The notes under the pieces were generated by a model, which made no database searches, was not told where the DNA came from, and worked only from the letters and a program-made list of their open reading frames with translations. The translations under genes and the position numbers were made by a program. From CAZMHL01 sp045605445 (lineage in GTDB: Bacteria; Bacillota; Clostridia; RGIG6154): a stretch of 64,000 nt of DNA. This document shows positions 39,806 to 47,558 of this stretch, piece by piece. Position 1 is the stretch's first letter. Every line of letters starts with the position of its first letter. Location: positions 3,743 to 67,742 of the forward strand of contig JAZUPZ010000032.1 in assembly GCA_045605445.1 (NCBI GenBank). Direction: 5' to 3'.

Positions 39806-41026
39806 ATGGCACTTCATGTTTTAGACGAGGCAAACCGTTGTCTTCAATGTAAAAATCCCCAATGTGTAAAAGGCTGCCCTATAAGCACGCCCATCCCGGA
39901 GGTTATAAGGCTTTTAAAGGAAAACCGTCTGGACGAGGCGGGGAAAATGCTTTTTGAAAACAATCCGCTTACAACAATCTGCAGTCTTATCTGCAACCAC
40001 GAAAAGCAGTGCGAGGGGCATTGCGTTTTGGGTAAAAAGGGAGCTCCTGTTCATTTTTCTGCTATAGAAAATTATATTTCCGACGCTTATGCGCCGAAAA
40101 TGGTCAAAGGTCCTGCAAAATCCAACGGAAACAGAGTTGCAATAGTAGGCTCTGGCCCTGCGGGACTTACCATTGCAATTGTTCTTGCCCGTTACGGCTA
40201 TCAGGTTACAATTTTTGAGGGCAAGGATAAAATAGGAGGAGTGCTTCGCTACGGAATTCCCGAATTCCGTCTGCCCAAAAGCGTTCTCGACGATTTGCAG
40301 TACCGCCATATAGAGCTTAAGGGAATAAAGGTTCGCCCTAATATAAGAATAGGCGATGCAGTAGGAATTGAAGATTTGTTCCGTGATGGTTATAAGGCTA
40401 TTTTTATCGGAACGGGAGTGTGGCGCCCCAATGCGCTTCATATAAAAGGGGAAACCCTCGGCAATGTTCACTTTGCGATAAATTATCTTAACAATCCTTC
40501 TGTTTACAAGCTGGGCGAAAGGGTTACGATTATCGGGGCGGGAAATGCGGCAATGGACGTTGCAAGAACCGCAATAAGAAACGGAAGCAGAAGGGTTACC
40601 TGCTTTTCCATAGAAAGCAAGGTTGCCGCAAGCGATTACGAATTCAGCTATGCTCAGCTTGAGGGCGTAGAGTTTAAGTATAACCTCAAGCCTGTTGAAA
40701 TTCTCGATGATGGCGTTGTTTTCAGAAAGGTAGAACAAAAGGAAGACGGAAGCCTTGAAGAAATTCCGGGGAGCGATAAAATCTATACTTCCGATTCTGT
40801 TATAATAGCAATAAGTCAGGGACCGAGAAATGTTATAGTTTCAACCACAAACGGTCTTGAAGCCAACAAGAGAGGCCTTCTGGTGGCAGATGAAAACGGG
40901 AACACAAGCAGAGAGGGGATTTTTGCCTCCGGCGACGTGGTAAACGGAGCAAGAACGGTTGTAGAAGCAGTTGCCCGCAGTAAAATAGTTGCAGAAACCA
41001 TGCATAAATATATGAGCGGGAAATAA
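39806..41026 (+). CDS. Glutamate synthase small-chain-type NAD(P) oxidoreductase
   Basis: A flavoprotein oxidoreductase of 406 residues. The N-terminal cysteine set CLQCKNPQCVKGCP and the later CSLICNHEKQCEGHC hold two [4Fe-4S] clusters. A first dinucleotide fold (IVGSGPAGL, about 113) and a second (IIGAGNAAMDVA, about 240) bind FAD and NAD(P)H, and GIFASGDVVNGARTV closes the FAD site. Homologues are GltD-like subunits, NfnB or homotetrameric archaeal-type glutamate synthases. No large GltB-like subunit lies next to it, so it may be NfnB-like or act alone. The ATG follows CGGAGGAG. Confidence 0.85.
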   Translation: MALHVLDEANRCLQCKNPQCVKGCPISTPIPEVIRLLKENRLDEAGKMLFENNPLTTICSLICNHEKQCEGHCVLGKKGAPVHFSAIENYISDAYAPKMVKGPAKSNGNRVAIVGSGPAGLTIAIVLARYGYQVTIFEGKDKIGGVLRYGIPEFRLPKSVLDDLQYRHIELKGIKVRPNIRIGDAVGIEDLFRDGYKAIFIGTGVWRPNALHIKGETLGNVHFAINYLNNPSVYKLGERVTIIGAGNAAMDVARTAIRNGSRRVTCFSIESKVAASDYEFSYAQLEGVEFKYNLKPVEILDDGVVFRKVEQKEDGSLEEIPGSDKIYTSDSVIIAISQGPRNVIVSTTNGLEANKRGLLVADENGNTSREGIFASGDVVNGARTVVEAVARSKIVAETMHKYMSGK

Positions 41027-41090
41027 AAAATATAATGTGATAACGGTGGGCCTGTTGTTACAAGTTGATAAAAAAACCTGATGAAGCTTT

Positions 41091-41121
41091 GCCGAGTGTC
41101 CTTAGGGACACTCGGCAGTTT
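41091..41121 (+). terminator. Terminator after the oxidoreductase gene
   Basis: GCCGAGTGTCC pairs with GGACACTCGGC around a short loop, then AGTTTTAA. Confidence 0.7.
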
Positions 41122-41269
41122 TAATATAACTTTTGATTTATCAAAAATATCACTCTGCGCATCGTGCAGAATATCACTGTCATAAAATTCAAACATAAGA
41201 AAACCCTTCCGATTGTGCTTCTTTGAGCCTTCGGGAGGGTTTATTGTGAAAACAACAAGGTTCCGGGGT

Positions 41270-41316
41270 ATCCGACCGCAATCTTTGATTGCGTTATAGG
41301 GTCGGGTTTTTATATT
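41270..41316 (+). terminator. Terminator-like hairpin upstream of comEC
   Basis: CCGACC pairs with GGTCGG and, inside it, GCAATC pairs with GATTGC, followed by GTTTTTAT. Confidence 0.65.
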
Positions 41317-41405
41317 TTTTGTGCAGTGTCCTTAGCAATCCAAAGCTTTCATCGGGGTTTTTGAAATTGGTTAACGTTGTTAATTTGCCGGAAATTCCGG
41401 AAAAT

Positions 41406-41435
41406 TTGACGGATAGAGGGGAAATATGTTATAAT
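41406..41435 (+). promoter_or_regulatory. Promoter of comEC-holA
   Basis: TTGACG (41406-41411), 18-bp spacer, TATAAT (41430-41435). Confidence 0.7.
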
Positions 41436-41476
41436 TTGTCTGTAAGTAATAAAATAAGACAAAGGGGCGGGCACGT

Positions 41477-43747
41477 TTGAACAGAAGTCTTACGGTTTTC
41501 ACGGTTGCTTTTCTTACGGGGATAGTTTTGGTTGTAAGTAAAGTTTCTTTGTTCTTTTTCATAGCAGGAGCCCTCTGTATTTTTGCGGGAGCTCTTTTTG
41601 TTTATCTTAAATTCAAAAGAGCGGTGGCTTTTTTAATACTGTTGGGAATGCTTTTTGGCGCAGCTTCAACTGCTCTTTACGATAAAGGTTGTATAAAAAT
41701 AAAAGAAGGAGCGGTTGAAAATTTAAGGGGAGTTGTGCTTTTGGCAGAGGAAAAGCAAGGTTCAAGCCGGCTTACTCTTTATTCTGAAAAATACCGTCAG
41801 AAGCTTGCTCTTACCGTTTACGGAAACAAGAAATTCAAGGCAAACGATATTATAGAAGTGGAAAAGGCGGTTCTGGAAGAGCCTTCGGGAAAAATGAACG
41901 AGGGAGCTTTTGATTACAGAAAATATTATAAAAGTCTTAAAATAAATTACGTTGCATCGGTAAGCTCGGATAAAGTGAAAATTAAAGGCAGCGGAGGCCT
42001 TCCTGTTTTCAGACAGGCGAGGGAAATAAAAGAAAAACTGAGCAGGCGGATAGAAAAGGTTTTCGGCAAAGGGGATATTGCCGGGGTTCTCGGCGGAATA
42101 TTCCTCGGAAACAAAAACCTTGTTTCCAAGGAAACAGAGGGCTATATGCAAAGGGCAGGGCTCAGCCATCTTATGTCAGTCTCAGGGCTTCACGTTATGC
42201 TCGTTGTCTCTGCCTGCTATATGTTTTTAGGCTCCGTCAAAGTCGGAGAAAACCTTGAAAGAATAATAATCCTTCTTGTGGTGGCGGCGTTTGCACTTAT
42301 AACGGGAATGTCTGCCTCTGTTCTCAGAGCAGGGCTTATGATAGTTCTCTCTTTTTCCGCCCTGCTTGTGGGACGGGATAATGACAGAATTACAACCCTT
42401 TCACTGGTGGCGCTGATTCTTTCTGTTTTTAATCCCTATGTTATTTTCAATACGGGCTTTCAGATGTCTTTCCTTGCAACGCTGGGGATTGTTACCTGCG
42501 CCCAGCCTCTTTCGCGGTTCTTTGAAAAATATATGCCCGAGGCAATTGCGGCATCTGCGGCGGTTTCCCTTTCGGCACAAATAGGAATATTCCCGGTAAT
42601 GCTTTCGGTAAACGGCTATATAACCCTGCTTACTGTTGCTGCAAACCTTGTTGTGGTTCCGCTTCTGCCTTTTTTATATCTTTTCGGAGGGCTTGCTCTG
42701 TTGGTGGGCGGAAATCCCTTTGCATTTATAACAAGGAAAATCCTGGAGTTTATAATATTTATGGCAAAGCGGGTTGCCCTTGTTGATTTTAATCAGATGT
42801 ATTTCCCCGGAGGGATTGTTACGGTAATTGCCGCAACGGTTGTGGCGCTTTCCCTTCTCTATGTTTTGTCGGGAACGAAAAGGGCGAAAAGAGGAATGGC
42901 AATCTTGTTTTTTGGAATGGTTTTCTTTTTTGCTTCGGTGGGAGCATCCCTTATGCCGCCCTCAGATTTTACGGTTACCTTTTTAAACGTAGGTCACGGG
43001 GACTGTGCTCTGATAAGAAATCCAAATGGGAATAATATGCTTGTGGATACGGGAACTGAAAGTATGTCCCGCTCGCAGGTTGTGCCCTATTTAAACAGAA
43101 ACGGAATAAAAAGCCTTGAATGTGTGGTTGTTTCTCATTTTGACGATGACCACGTCGGAGGGCTTGAGACAATACTTGGAAGATTTAAGGTAAAAAAGGT
43201 TATTGCACCTGACGTAACGGGCAAAGAGGAAATTGCAGACCTTTGCAAAAAATACGAAGTTGAGCCGAGTTTTGTTCACAAAGGAAGCTTTTTTAATAAC
43301 TGCGGAGCGGAGTTTTATGTTCTCAGTCCTCAAAAAAATTCCCAAGAAAGTTCAAATGACTCTTCCATTATTATGAAAATGGTGTATAATAATATCAGTT
43401 GGTTGTTTACCGGCGATGCTTCTCTTGATGTTCTTGCAAATACGGAAATAGCTGAAACCGACATACTCAAAGTAAGTCACCACGGGGACAAAAAGTGCAT
43501 AAGCCGAAAACTGTTGGAGACAATAAACCCAAAGGTTTCGGTTATAAGCGCCGGCGGAATCGGCGGAAATGGGGCAGACGAAGAGGTGGTGAGCCTGCTT
43601 TCCTCAAAGAGCGAGCTTTACACAACCTACGAACACAAAACCGTTCATCTTATATGCGATAAAAACGGAGGAATTTATTTTGGAAAAAATAAAAAGCCAG
43701 TTAAAATCGGGAGCCTTGAAAAATCTTTACCTCTTCACAGGCGATGA
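41477..43747 (+). CDS. comEC: ComEC/Rec2 DNA-uptake channel
   Basis: This is the membrane pore for single-stranded DNA in natural transformation. At 756 residues all three parts are present: N-terminal membrane helices with the DUF4131/OB-like domain (to about 200), the competence domain with SHLMSVSGLHVMLV and multiple spans (about 210-480), and a C-terminal MBL-fold domain (about 495-745) with SHFDDDHVGG. The intact length suggests function, although other com genes are not in this window. Start TTG at 41477 with AAAGGGGCGG. Its end overlaps holA by 68 bp. Confidence 0.92.
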   Translation: MNRSLTVFTVAFLTGIVLVVSKVSLFFFIAGALCIFAGALFVYLKFKRAVAFLILLGMLFGAASTALYDKGCIKIKEGAVENLRGVVLLAEEKQGSSRLTLYSEKYRQKLALTVYGNKKFKANDIIEVEKAVLEEPSGKMNEGAFDYRKYYKSLKINYVASVSSDKVKIKGSGGLPVFRQAREIKEKLSRRIEKVFGKGDIAGVLGGIFLGNKNLVSKETEGYMQRAGLSHLMSVSGLHVMLVVSACYMFLGSVKVGENLERIIILLVVAAFALITGMSASVLRAGLMIVLSFSALLVGRDNDRITTLSLVALILSVFNPYVIFNTGFQMSFLATLGIVTCAQPLSRFFEKYMPEAIAASAAVSLSAQIGIFPVMLSVNGYITLLTVAANLVVVPLLPFLYLFGGLALLVGGNPFAFITRKILEFIIFMAKRVALVDFNQMYFPGGIVTVIAATVVALSLLYVLSGTKRAKRGMAILFFGMVFFFASVGASLMPPSDFTVTFLNVGHGDCALIRNPNGNNMLVDTGTESMSRSQVVPYLNRNGIKSLECVVVSHFDDDHVGGLETILGRFKVKKVIAPDVTGKEEIADLCKKYEVEPSFVHKGSFFNNCGAEFYVLSPQKNSQESSNDSSIIMKMVYNNISWLFTGDASLDVLANTEIAETDILKVSHHGDKKCISRKLLETINPKVSVISAGGIGGNGADEEVVSLLSSKSELYTTYEHKTVHLICDKNGGIYFGKNKKPVKIGSLEKSLPLHRR

Positions 43748-44660
43748 GATTTACCTTTCCGATTATTATACAAAGGCAATAAAGGAAAAAATTGTTGAAG
43801 AGCCTGATTTTAACTATATAAAAACAGACTGCGAAAATCTTGCGGGCTTTCAGGAAATGGTGGAGGCTTCTCCGGTTTTCTCTGAAAGAAAAATGGTTGT
43901 TGTAAGAGCCCAGGACCTTTCAAAGGAAATTAACGAAGAGGGTTATTCAATAATTGCTGAAATGATTGAAAACATTCCCTTTTACACAACTGTGGTTTTC
44001 GTAAGCCGTACAATAAATAAAAACAGTAAAATCTTCAAGCTGCTCAGCGCTAATTGTGAGCATTGCACTTTTGAATATCAGAACCCTGCGGCAGTGCTGA
44101 AGTGGATAGTTAACGTATGCAAAACGAAAAAGGTTGTAATCGGGCAGGAAAGCGCCCAGCTTCTTCTTGAATTTACCGGCTGTGATATGACCAAAATAAT
44201 GACCGAGCTTGACAAAATAATTTCCTATATAGGAAACTCGGGGGAAATAACAACTCAAAGCATAAATGCAGTTGTAACAAAAACGGTGGAAAGTAAGGTT
44301 TTTGAGCTTATGGACGCCGTTATGGCAAAGGAAAGAGACAAGGCTCTGCTTATTTTTAACGATCTGAAAAGGGAAAAAGAAGAACCTGTTTACATAAACG
44401 GTGCCCTTTACAGAACCCTTGCCGAAATTTTAGAATACAAAACCCTGAAGGAAGAAAAAAATTCTGCCGCGGCAATAGCGGCAAAAATGAAGCTCAGACC
44501 CTTCACTCAGAAGAAATACGCAAAATACTGCGAAAAAATGTCAGTTAAATTTTTAAATAAAATGATTTCCGAATGCGCAACCTTCGATGTTTCCGTTAAA
44601 TCGGGAGAAATAGAGGGGTATACGGGACTTAGTATGCTCATCCTTGAAATGATGCTTTGA
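43680..44660 (+). CDS. holA: DNA polymerase III delta subunit
   Basis: This clamp-loader subunit opens the beta sliding clamp. The 326 residues show the family course: LYLFTGDEIYLSDYY at the N-terminus, the ARK-like SEAMVEASPVFSERKMVVVR region, TGCDMTKIMTELDKI in the middle and the C-terminal helical collar (AKYCEKMSVKFLNKMISECA). Start TTG at 43680 with GGAGGAATT inside the end of comEC. The comEC-holA-(rpsT) order is common in Firmicutes. Translational coupling with comEC is likely. Confidence 0.9.
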   Translation: MEKIKSQLKSGALKNLYLFTGDEIYLSDYYTKAIKEKIVEEPDFNYIKTDCENLAGFQEMVEASPVFSERKMVVVRAQDLSKEINEEGYSIIAEMIENIPFYTTVVFVSRTINKNSKIFKLLSANCEHCTFEYQNPAAVLKWIVNVCKTKKVVIGQESAQLLLEFTGCDMTKIMTELDKIISYIGNSGEITTQSINAVVTKTVESKVFELMDAVMAKERDKALLIFNDLKREKEEPVYINGALYRTLAEILEYKTLKEEKNSAAAIAAKMKLRPFTQKKYAKYCEKMSVKFLNKMISECATFDVSVKSGEIEGYTGLSMLILEMML

Positions 44661-44788
44661 TACGTGAAAATCACATTCTACCGGAAGAACAGTCTACAGT
44701 TCTTCCTTTTTGTTGTTTTGCCCTCGAAGTATCCACATACATCTTCGGGCAAAGACAACAAAATATTTCTGCGATTTTCAATCGTATC
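44659..44788. repeat. Branched (three-stem) palindromic element after holA
   Basis: An outer stem GATACG-GAAAATC (44659-44672) with GATTTTC-CGTATC (44773-44788) encloses two hairpins. These are GGAAGAAC/GTTCTTCC (44683-44706) and TTTTGTTGT..GCCC-CGAAG/CTTCG-GGGC..ACAACAAAA (44707-44763). It overlaps the holA stop codon. It could be a folded 3' RNA, a terminator or a small mobile repeat. One copy in this window. Confidence 0.6.
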
Positions 44789-44823
44789 AAACAAATTTGA
44801 ATTTAAGAGTTTTACTTGAAAAA

Positions 44824-44845
44824 GAAACTCCGCAGGCGGAGTTTC
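44824..44845 (-). terminator. Perfect 10-bp hairpin downstream of rpsT
   Basis: GAAACTCCGC-AG-GCGGAGTTTC, followed on the minus strand by TTTTTC. It is a backup terminator to the one at 44885, or belongs to the preceding region. Confidence 0.5.
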
Positions 44846-44884
44846 AACAATAATTATTCACTATTCATTATTAACTATTAACTA

Positions 44885-44916
44885 AAAAACGGATTGCATC
44901 AGCAATCCGTTTTTAA
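44885..44916 (-). terminator. Terminator of rpsT
   Basis: AAAAACGGATTGC-atca-GCAATCCGTTTTT, directly after the rpsT stop codon. Confidence 0.9.
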
Positions 44917-45180
44917 TTATGCTATTGTGTTAAATTTGATTGTAAGCTGTGATTTTTTTCTTGAAGCTGTGTTCTTTTTGTAAACACCTTTAGCAACAGC
45001 CTGGTCAATTCTCTTAACTGCAAGTTTGTAAGCTTCTGAAGCAGCAGCCTTATCGCTTGCTTCAACAGCTGAATTAAACTTTTTGATTAAAGTTTTGATG
45101 TTTGTTTTAATCATCTGGTTACGAAGAGTTTTTGTAGCGATAACTTTAACTCTTTTCTTAGCTGATTTAATATTTGGCAT
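44917..45180 (-). CDS. rpsT: 30S ribosomal protein S20
   Basis: A primary 16S rRNA-binding protein of the small subunit. The N-terminus MPNIKSAKKRVKVIATKTLR and the C-terminal block VKRIDQAVAKGVYKKNTASRKKSQL match S20 (key parts given only). It is 87 residues, basic and helical. Monocistronic, reading away from the rimP operon, with an own promoter (45275-45303), a folded leader (45201-45262) and terminator (44885-44916). The ATG follows CGGAGGTG. Confidence 0.97.
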   Translation of the reverse strand: MPNIKSAKKRVKVIATKTLRNQMIKTNIKTLIKKFNSAVEASDKAAASEAYKLAVKRIDQAVAKGVYKKNTASRKKSQLTIKFNTIA

Positions 45181-45200
45181 TTAAATTCACCTCCGGGTAA

Positions 45201-45262
45201 GTAATCGATATTACCTATATGAGACACCGGGCGTAAATGACGGATCGCCCGAGGTAATTTTC
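45201..45262 (-). promoter_or_regulatory. Folded rpsT leader, candidate S20 autoregulation site
   Basis: In the 5' untranslated region, ATTACCT-CGGGCG pairs with CGCCCG..AGGTAAT, giving a two-part stem with an internal loop. Its base lies 20 nt before the start codon. S20 is known to control its own mRNA in other bacteria. The RNA motif here resembles a regulatory fold, but the assignment is inference. Confidence 0.5.
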
Positions 45263-45274
45263 TGAACAAAAGAC

Positions 45275-45303
45275 ATTTTACCATCATTTTTGAAAAAAAG
45301 CAA
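45275..45303 (-). promoter_or_regulatory. rpsT promoter
   Basis: On the minus strand, TTGCTT (45298-45303), 17-bp spacer, TAAAAT (45275-45280). Confidence 0.65.
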
Positions 45304-45353
45304 TAGTTTAGTTGAAAAAATATTAAAAAATTTCCATAATTTCAAAAAAAGTA

Positions 45354-45382
45354 TTGATTTATCGCCTTTTTTGTGCTATAAT
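45354..45382 (+). promoter_or_regulatory. Promoter of the rimP-nusA-infB operon
   Basis: TTGATT (45354-45359), 17-bp spacer, TATAAT (45377-45382). Confidence 0.75.
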
Positions 45383-45410
45383 TTTCCTAACGTAATAGGA
45401 TTAAGCATAG

Positions 45411-45437
45411 AGAGTGGGTAAAAAACCCGCTCTTTTG
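45411..45437 (+). promoter_or_regulatory. rimP leader hairpin
   Basis: AGAGTGGGT-aaaa-ACCCGCTCT(TTT) in the 5' leader of rimP, 35 bp before its ribosome binding site. It resembles an early terminator/attenuator of nusA operons. NusA feedback is a plausible control (inference). Confidence 0.5.
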
Positions 45438-45470
45438 TATTATCGCACATTTATTTTTTATGGAGGAATT

Positions 45471-45932
45471 ATGACAAAAACGGAAGAAGCAGTAAAAAAT
45501 CTTGCTCAGCCGATTGCCGAAAACTTAGGGCTTGAAATTTACGACGTTGAGTTTAAAAAAGAAGGCCCCGACTATTTTTTAAGAGTTTTCATTGACAGGC
45601 GCGACGGATATATTTCCATCGAGGACTGCGAGGCTGTAACAAGACCGTTAAGCGATGCGCTTGATGAGGCTGATCCCATTGAACAGGGTTATTATCTTGA
45701 GGTTTCCTCGCCGGGGCTTGAAAGACAGCTTAAAAGGCAGGAGGATTTTGAAAGATTTTACGGTTCAAAGGTTACAATAAAGCTTTACAGCGCCGTAAAC
45801 GGAAGCAAAACCTTAGAGGGTGTGCTTGAAGAAAGAAACGGGGAAAATACCGTAATTCTTACCGAGGGCGGAGAAAAGCTTGAAGTGGAAAACGGAAAAA
45901 TTTCAAAAGTAAACTTAAAAGCAGAATTTTAA
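45471..45932 (+). CDS. rimP: Ribosome maturation factor RimP
   Basis: A 153-residue assembly factor for the 30S subunit, acting on the S12/h18 region. GLEIYDVEFKKEGPDYFLRVFID and the motif SSPGLERQLKRQEDFERF are diagnostic. The C-terminal SH3-like domain is complete. ATG at 45471 with GGAGG is preferred over an upstream in-frame start that runs through the leader hairpin. First gene of the large operon; nusA starts 26 bp downstream. Confidence 0.95.
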   Translation: MTKTEEAVKNLAQPIAENLGLEIYDVEFKKEGPDYFLRVFIDRRDGYISIEDCEAVTRPLSDALDEADPIEQGYYLEVSSPGLERQLKRQEDFERFYGSKVTIKLYSAVNGSKTLEGVLEERNGENTVILTEGGEKLEVENGKISKVNLKAEF

Positions 45933-45958
45933 AATAAAAAACGGAGGAATTCAGGAAA

Positions 45959-47011
45959 GTGGATAATTTAGAACTTCTTACAGCGCTTAATTTGCTGGAA
46001 AAAGAAAAAGGAATCAGTAAGGCTTATATGATCGAGGCAATTGAAACAGCCCTTGGAATTGCATACAAAAAGAGTATGCGCGGAATCAAGGGGGCAGACG
46101 TTGTTGTAAAAATGAATCCCGAAACGGCAGACGTTAAGGTTTTCAAACACTGTCCCGTTGTTGAAAACGGTCTTGGTCAGGAAGGAGAATTCGACCTTGA
46201 TGAAGCAAAGGAAATCGATCCGGAATATGAAATCGGCGACGTAATTGTTGAAGAAATCGACCCTAAGCCTTTCTCAAGAATTGCAGCTCAGACTGCAAAA
46301 CAGGTTGTGCTTCAGAAATTAAGAGAAGCTGAAAGCGAAAAGAAATATTCTGAAGTAAGCAAAAAGGAAAATACCGTTATAACAGGTATTGTCCGCAGAA
46401 TTGATAAGAAAAACATTGTTGTTGATATGGGCGAATATGAAGCAATAATTCCGCCTTCAGAGCAGATTGAAGGAGAAAAAATCAATCCCGGCGACAGAAT
46501 TAAGCTTTACATTGCAAAGGTTAACAAAACAAACTACGGTGCTGAAATTATTGTTTCAAGAAGCAACTCGGGTATTGTTAACAAGCTCTTTGAAAACGAG
46601 GTTCCTGAAATTCAGGATAAAACCGTTGAAATTAAGGCAATTGCAAGAGAACCCGGTTCAAGAACCAAAATTGCAGTATACGCCGAAAACCCCAACATTG
46701 ATCCCGTTGGTTCATGTGTAGGTCAGAAGGGCGCAAGAGTTCAGGCTGTTGTTGATGCTCTCGGCGGTGAAAAAATTGATATTGTTAAATGGAGCGAGGA
46801 TCCTGCTGAATTTATCGGCGCGGCTCTCAGCCCTGCAAAGGTTATATCAATGGAAGTAAACGAAGAAGAAAAAATCTGTAACGTTGTTGTTCCTGCTTTC
46901 CAGCTTTCTCTTGCCATTGGTAAGGAAGGTCAGAATGCAAGACTTGCAGCAAGACTTACAGGCTGGAAAATAGACATAAAGGCAGAAGAGAATTTCAATC
47001 TGGAGTTTTAA
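45959..47011 (+). CDS. nusA: Transcription termination/antitermination factor NusA
   Basis: An RNA-polymerase-binding factor of 350 residues. The N-terminal domain (1-125), S1 domain (about 130-200, ITGIVRRIDKKNIVVDMGEYEA), KH1 (DPVGSCVGQKGARVQAV) and KH2 (LAIGKEGQNARLAARLTGWKIDI) are complete. No acidic C-terminal repeats are present, as usual in Firmicutes. Start GTG at 45959. It is three bases from rnpM. Confidence 0.96.
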   Translation: MDNLELLTALNLLEKEKGISKAYMIEAIETALGIAYKKSMRGIKGADVVVKMNPETADVKVFKHCPVVENGLGQEGEFDLDEAKEIDPEYEIGDVIVEEIDPKPFSRIAAQTAKQVVLQKLREAESEKKYSEVSKKENTVITGIVRRIDKKNIVVDMGEYEAIIPPSEQIEGEKINPGDRIKLYIAKVNKTNYGAEIIVSRSNSGIVNKLFENEVPEIQDKTVEIKAIAREPGSRTKIAVYAENPNIDPVGSCVGQKGARVQAVVDALGGEKIDIVKWSEDPAEFIGAALSPAKVISMEVNEEEKICNVVVPAFQLSLAIGKEGQNARLAARLTGWKIDIKAEENFNLEF

Positions 47012-47014
47012 TAA

Positions 47015-47275
47015 ATGAACGATAAAGTAAATTTAAGAATGTGTATATGTTGCAGAGGGCGCTTTGATAAAAAGCAGCTTTTAAGAGTTGCAAACACAGC
47101 CGGCGGAGTGGTTGTTGACAAAACCCACAAAGCGGGCGGGCGTGGAGCTTATGTCTGCTCATATAAATGTTTTGAAAATTCTCTTAAGAAAAACCTGCTG
47201 GACAGAGCAATAAAATGCCCCATTCCTGAAAATATTATAAATGAAATCAAGGAGATGTGGGATAATGGACAGTAA
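47015..47275 (+). CDS. rnpM: RNase P modulator RnpM (YlxR family)
   Basis: An 86-residue RNA-binding protein: RMCICCRGRFDKKQLLRV and KAGGRGAYVCSYKC match YlxR/DUF448, recently linked to RNase P modulation in Bacillus. It overlaps ylxQ (start 47265) by 11 bp. ATG 4 bases after the nusA stop. Confidence 0.9.
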   Translation: MNDKVNLRMCICCRGRFDKKQLLRVANTAGGVVVDKTHKAGGRGAYVCSYKCFENSLKKNLLDRAIKCPIPENIINEIKEMWDNGQ

Positions 47276-47558
47276 GGTTTTAAGAATGATCGGTCTTGCC
47301 CAAAGAGCAGGAAAGGTTATTACGGGAACAGAGCTTTGCGAAAAAGCGGTTAAAAGCAGAAAGGCAAAGCTTGTGATACTTGCAAGGGAAGCAAGCCCTT
47401 CAACGGTTAAGATTTTTGAAAATCTGCCTGTTGACATTGTTTTTGTTGAAAGCAGGGAGCTTCTCGGCAAATATACGGGAAAGAAAAGCCGAACGGTGGC
47501 AGTTATAACCGAAGAAGGCTTTGCCCGCATAATTAAAAAGGAAAGTGAGGAAAGCTGA
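47265..47558 (+). CDS. ylxQ: L7Ae-family ribosomal-like protein YlxQ
   Basis: A 97-residue kink-turn RNA-binding protein of the L7Ae/L30e fold: MIGLAQRAGKVITGTE and AKLVILAREASPSTVKIF are the conserved parts. Located between rnpM and infB as in B. subtilis. The ATG at 47265 follows AAGGAGATGTGGG within the end of rnpM. The stop TGA shares its A with the infB start. Confidence 0.88.
   Translation: MDSKVLRMIGLAQRAGKVITGTELCEKAVKSRKAKLVILAREASPSTVKIFENLPVDIVFVESRELLGKYTGKKSRTVAVITEEGFARIIKKESEES

Larger units (their letters stand above)
41027..41476. other. Gene-free interval with terminators and a possible vestige
   Basis: It holds the oxidoreductase terminator (41091-41120), a second inverted repeat (AAACCCTTCC/GGGAGGGTTT, 41201-41242), another terminator (41270-41313) and the comEC promoter (41406-41435). 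Between 41125 and 41200 a short minus-strand frame reads FYDSDILHDAQSDIFDKSK, which looks like debris of a former gene, but I cannot name it. No other coding signal. Confidence 0.5.

Noticed and set aside
39914..40738. 274-codon minus-strand frame opposite the oxidoreductase
   Set aside because: It is a shadow of the conserved FAD/NAD domains on the other strand, with cysteine- and aromatic-rich nonsense composition.
40816..41196. Minus-strand 126-codon frame antisense to the oxidoreductase gene end
   Set aside because: Most of it is opposite the FAD-binding end of a well-supported gene. Only the outer part (41125-41196) might be debris of another gene.
44846..44884. Tandem repeat suspected in ATTATTCACTATTCATTATTAACT-like sequence
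   Set aside because: The units are short and irregular, consistent with simple AT-rich intergenic DNA.
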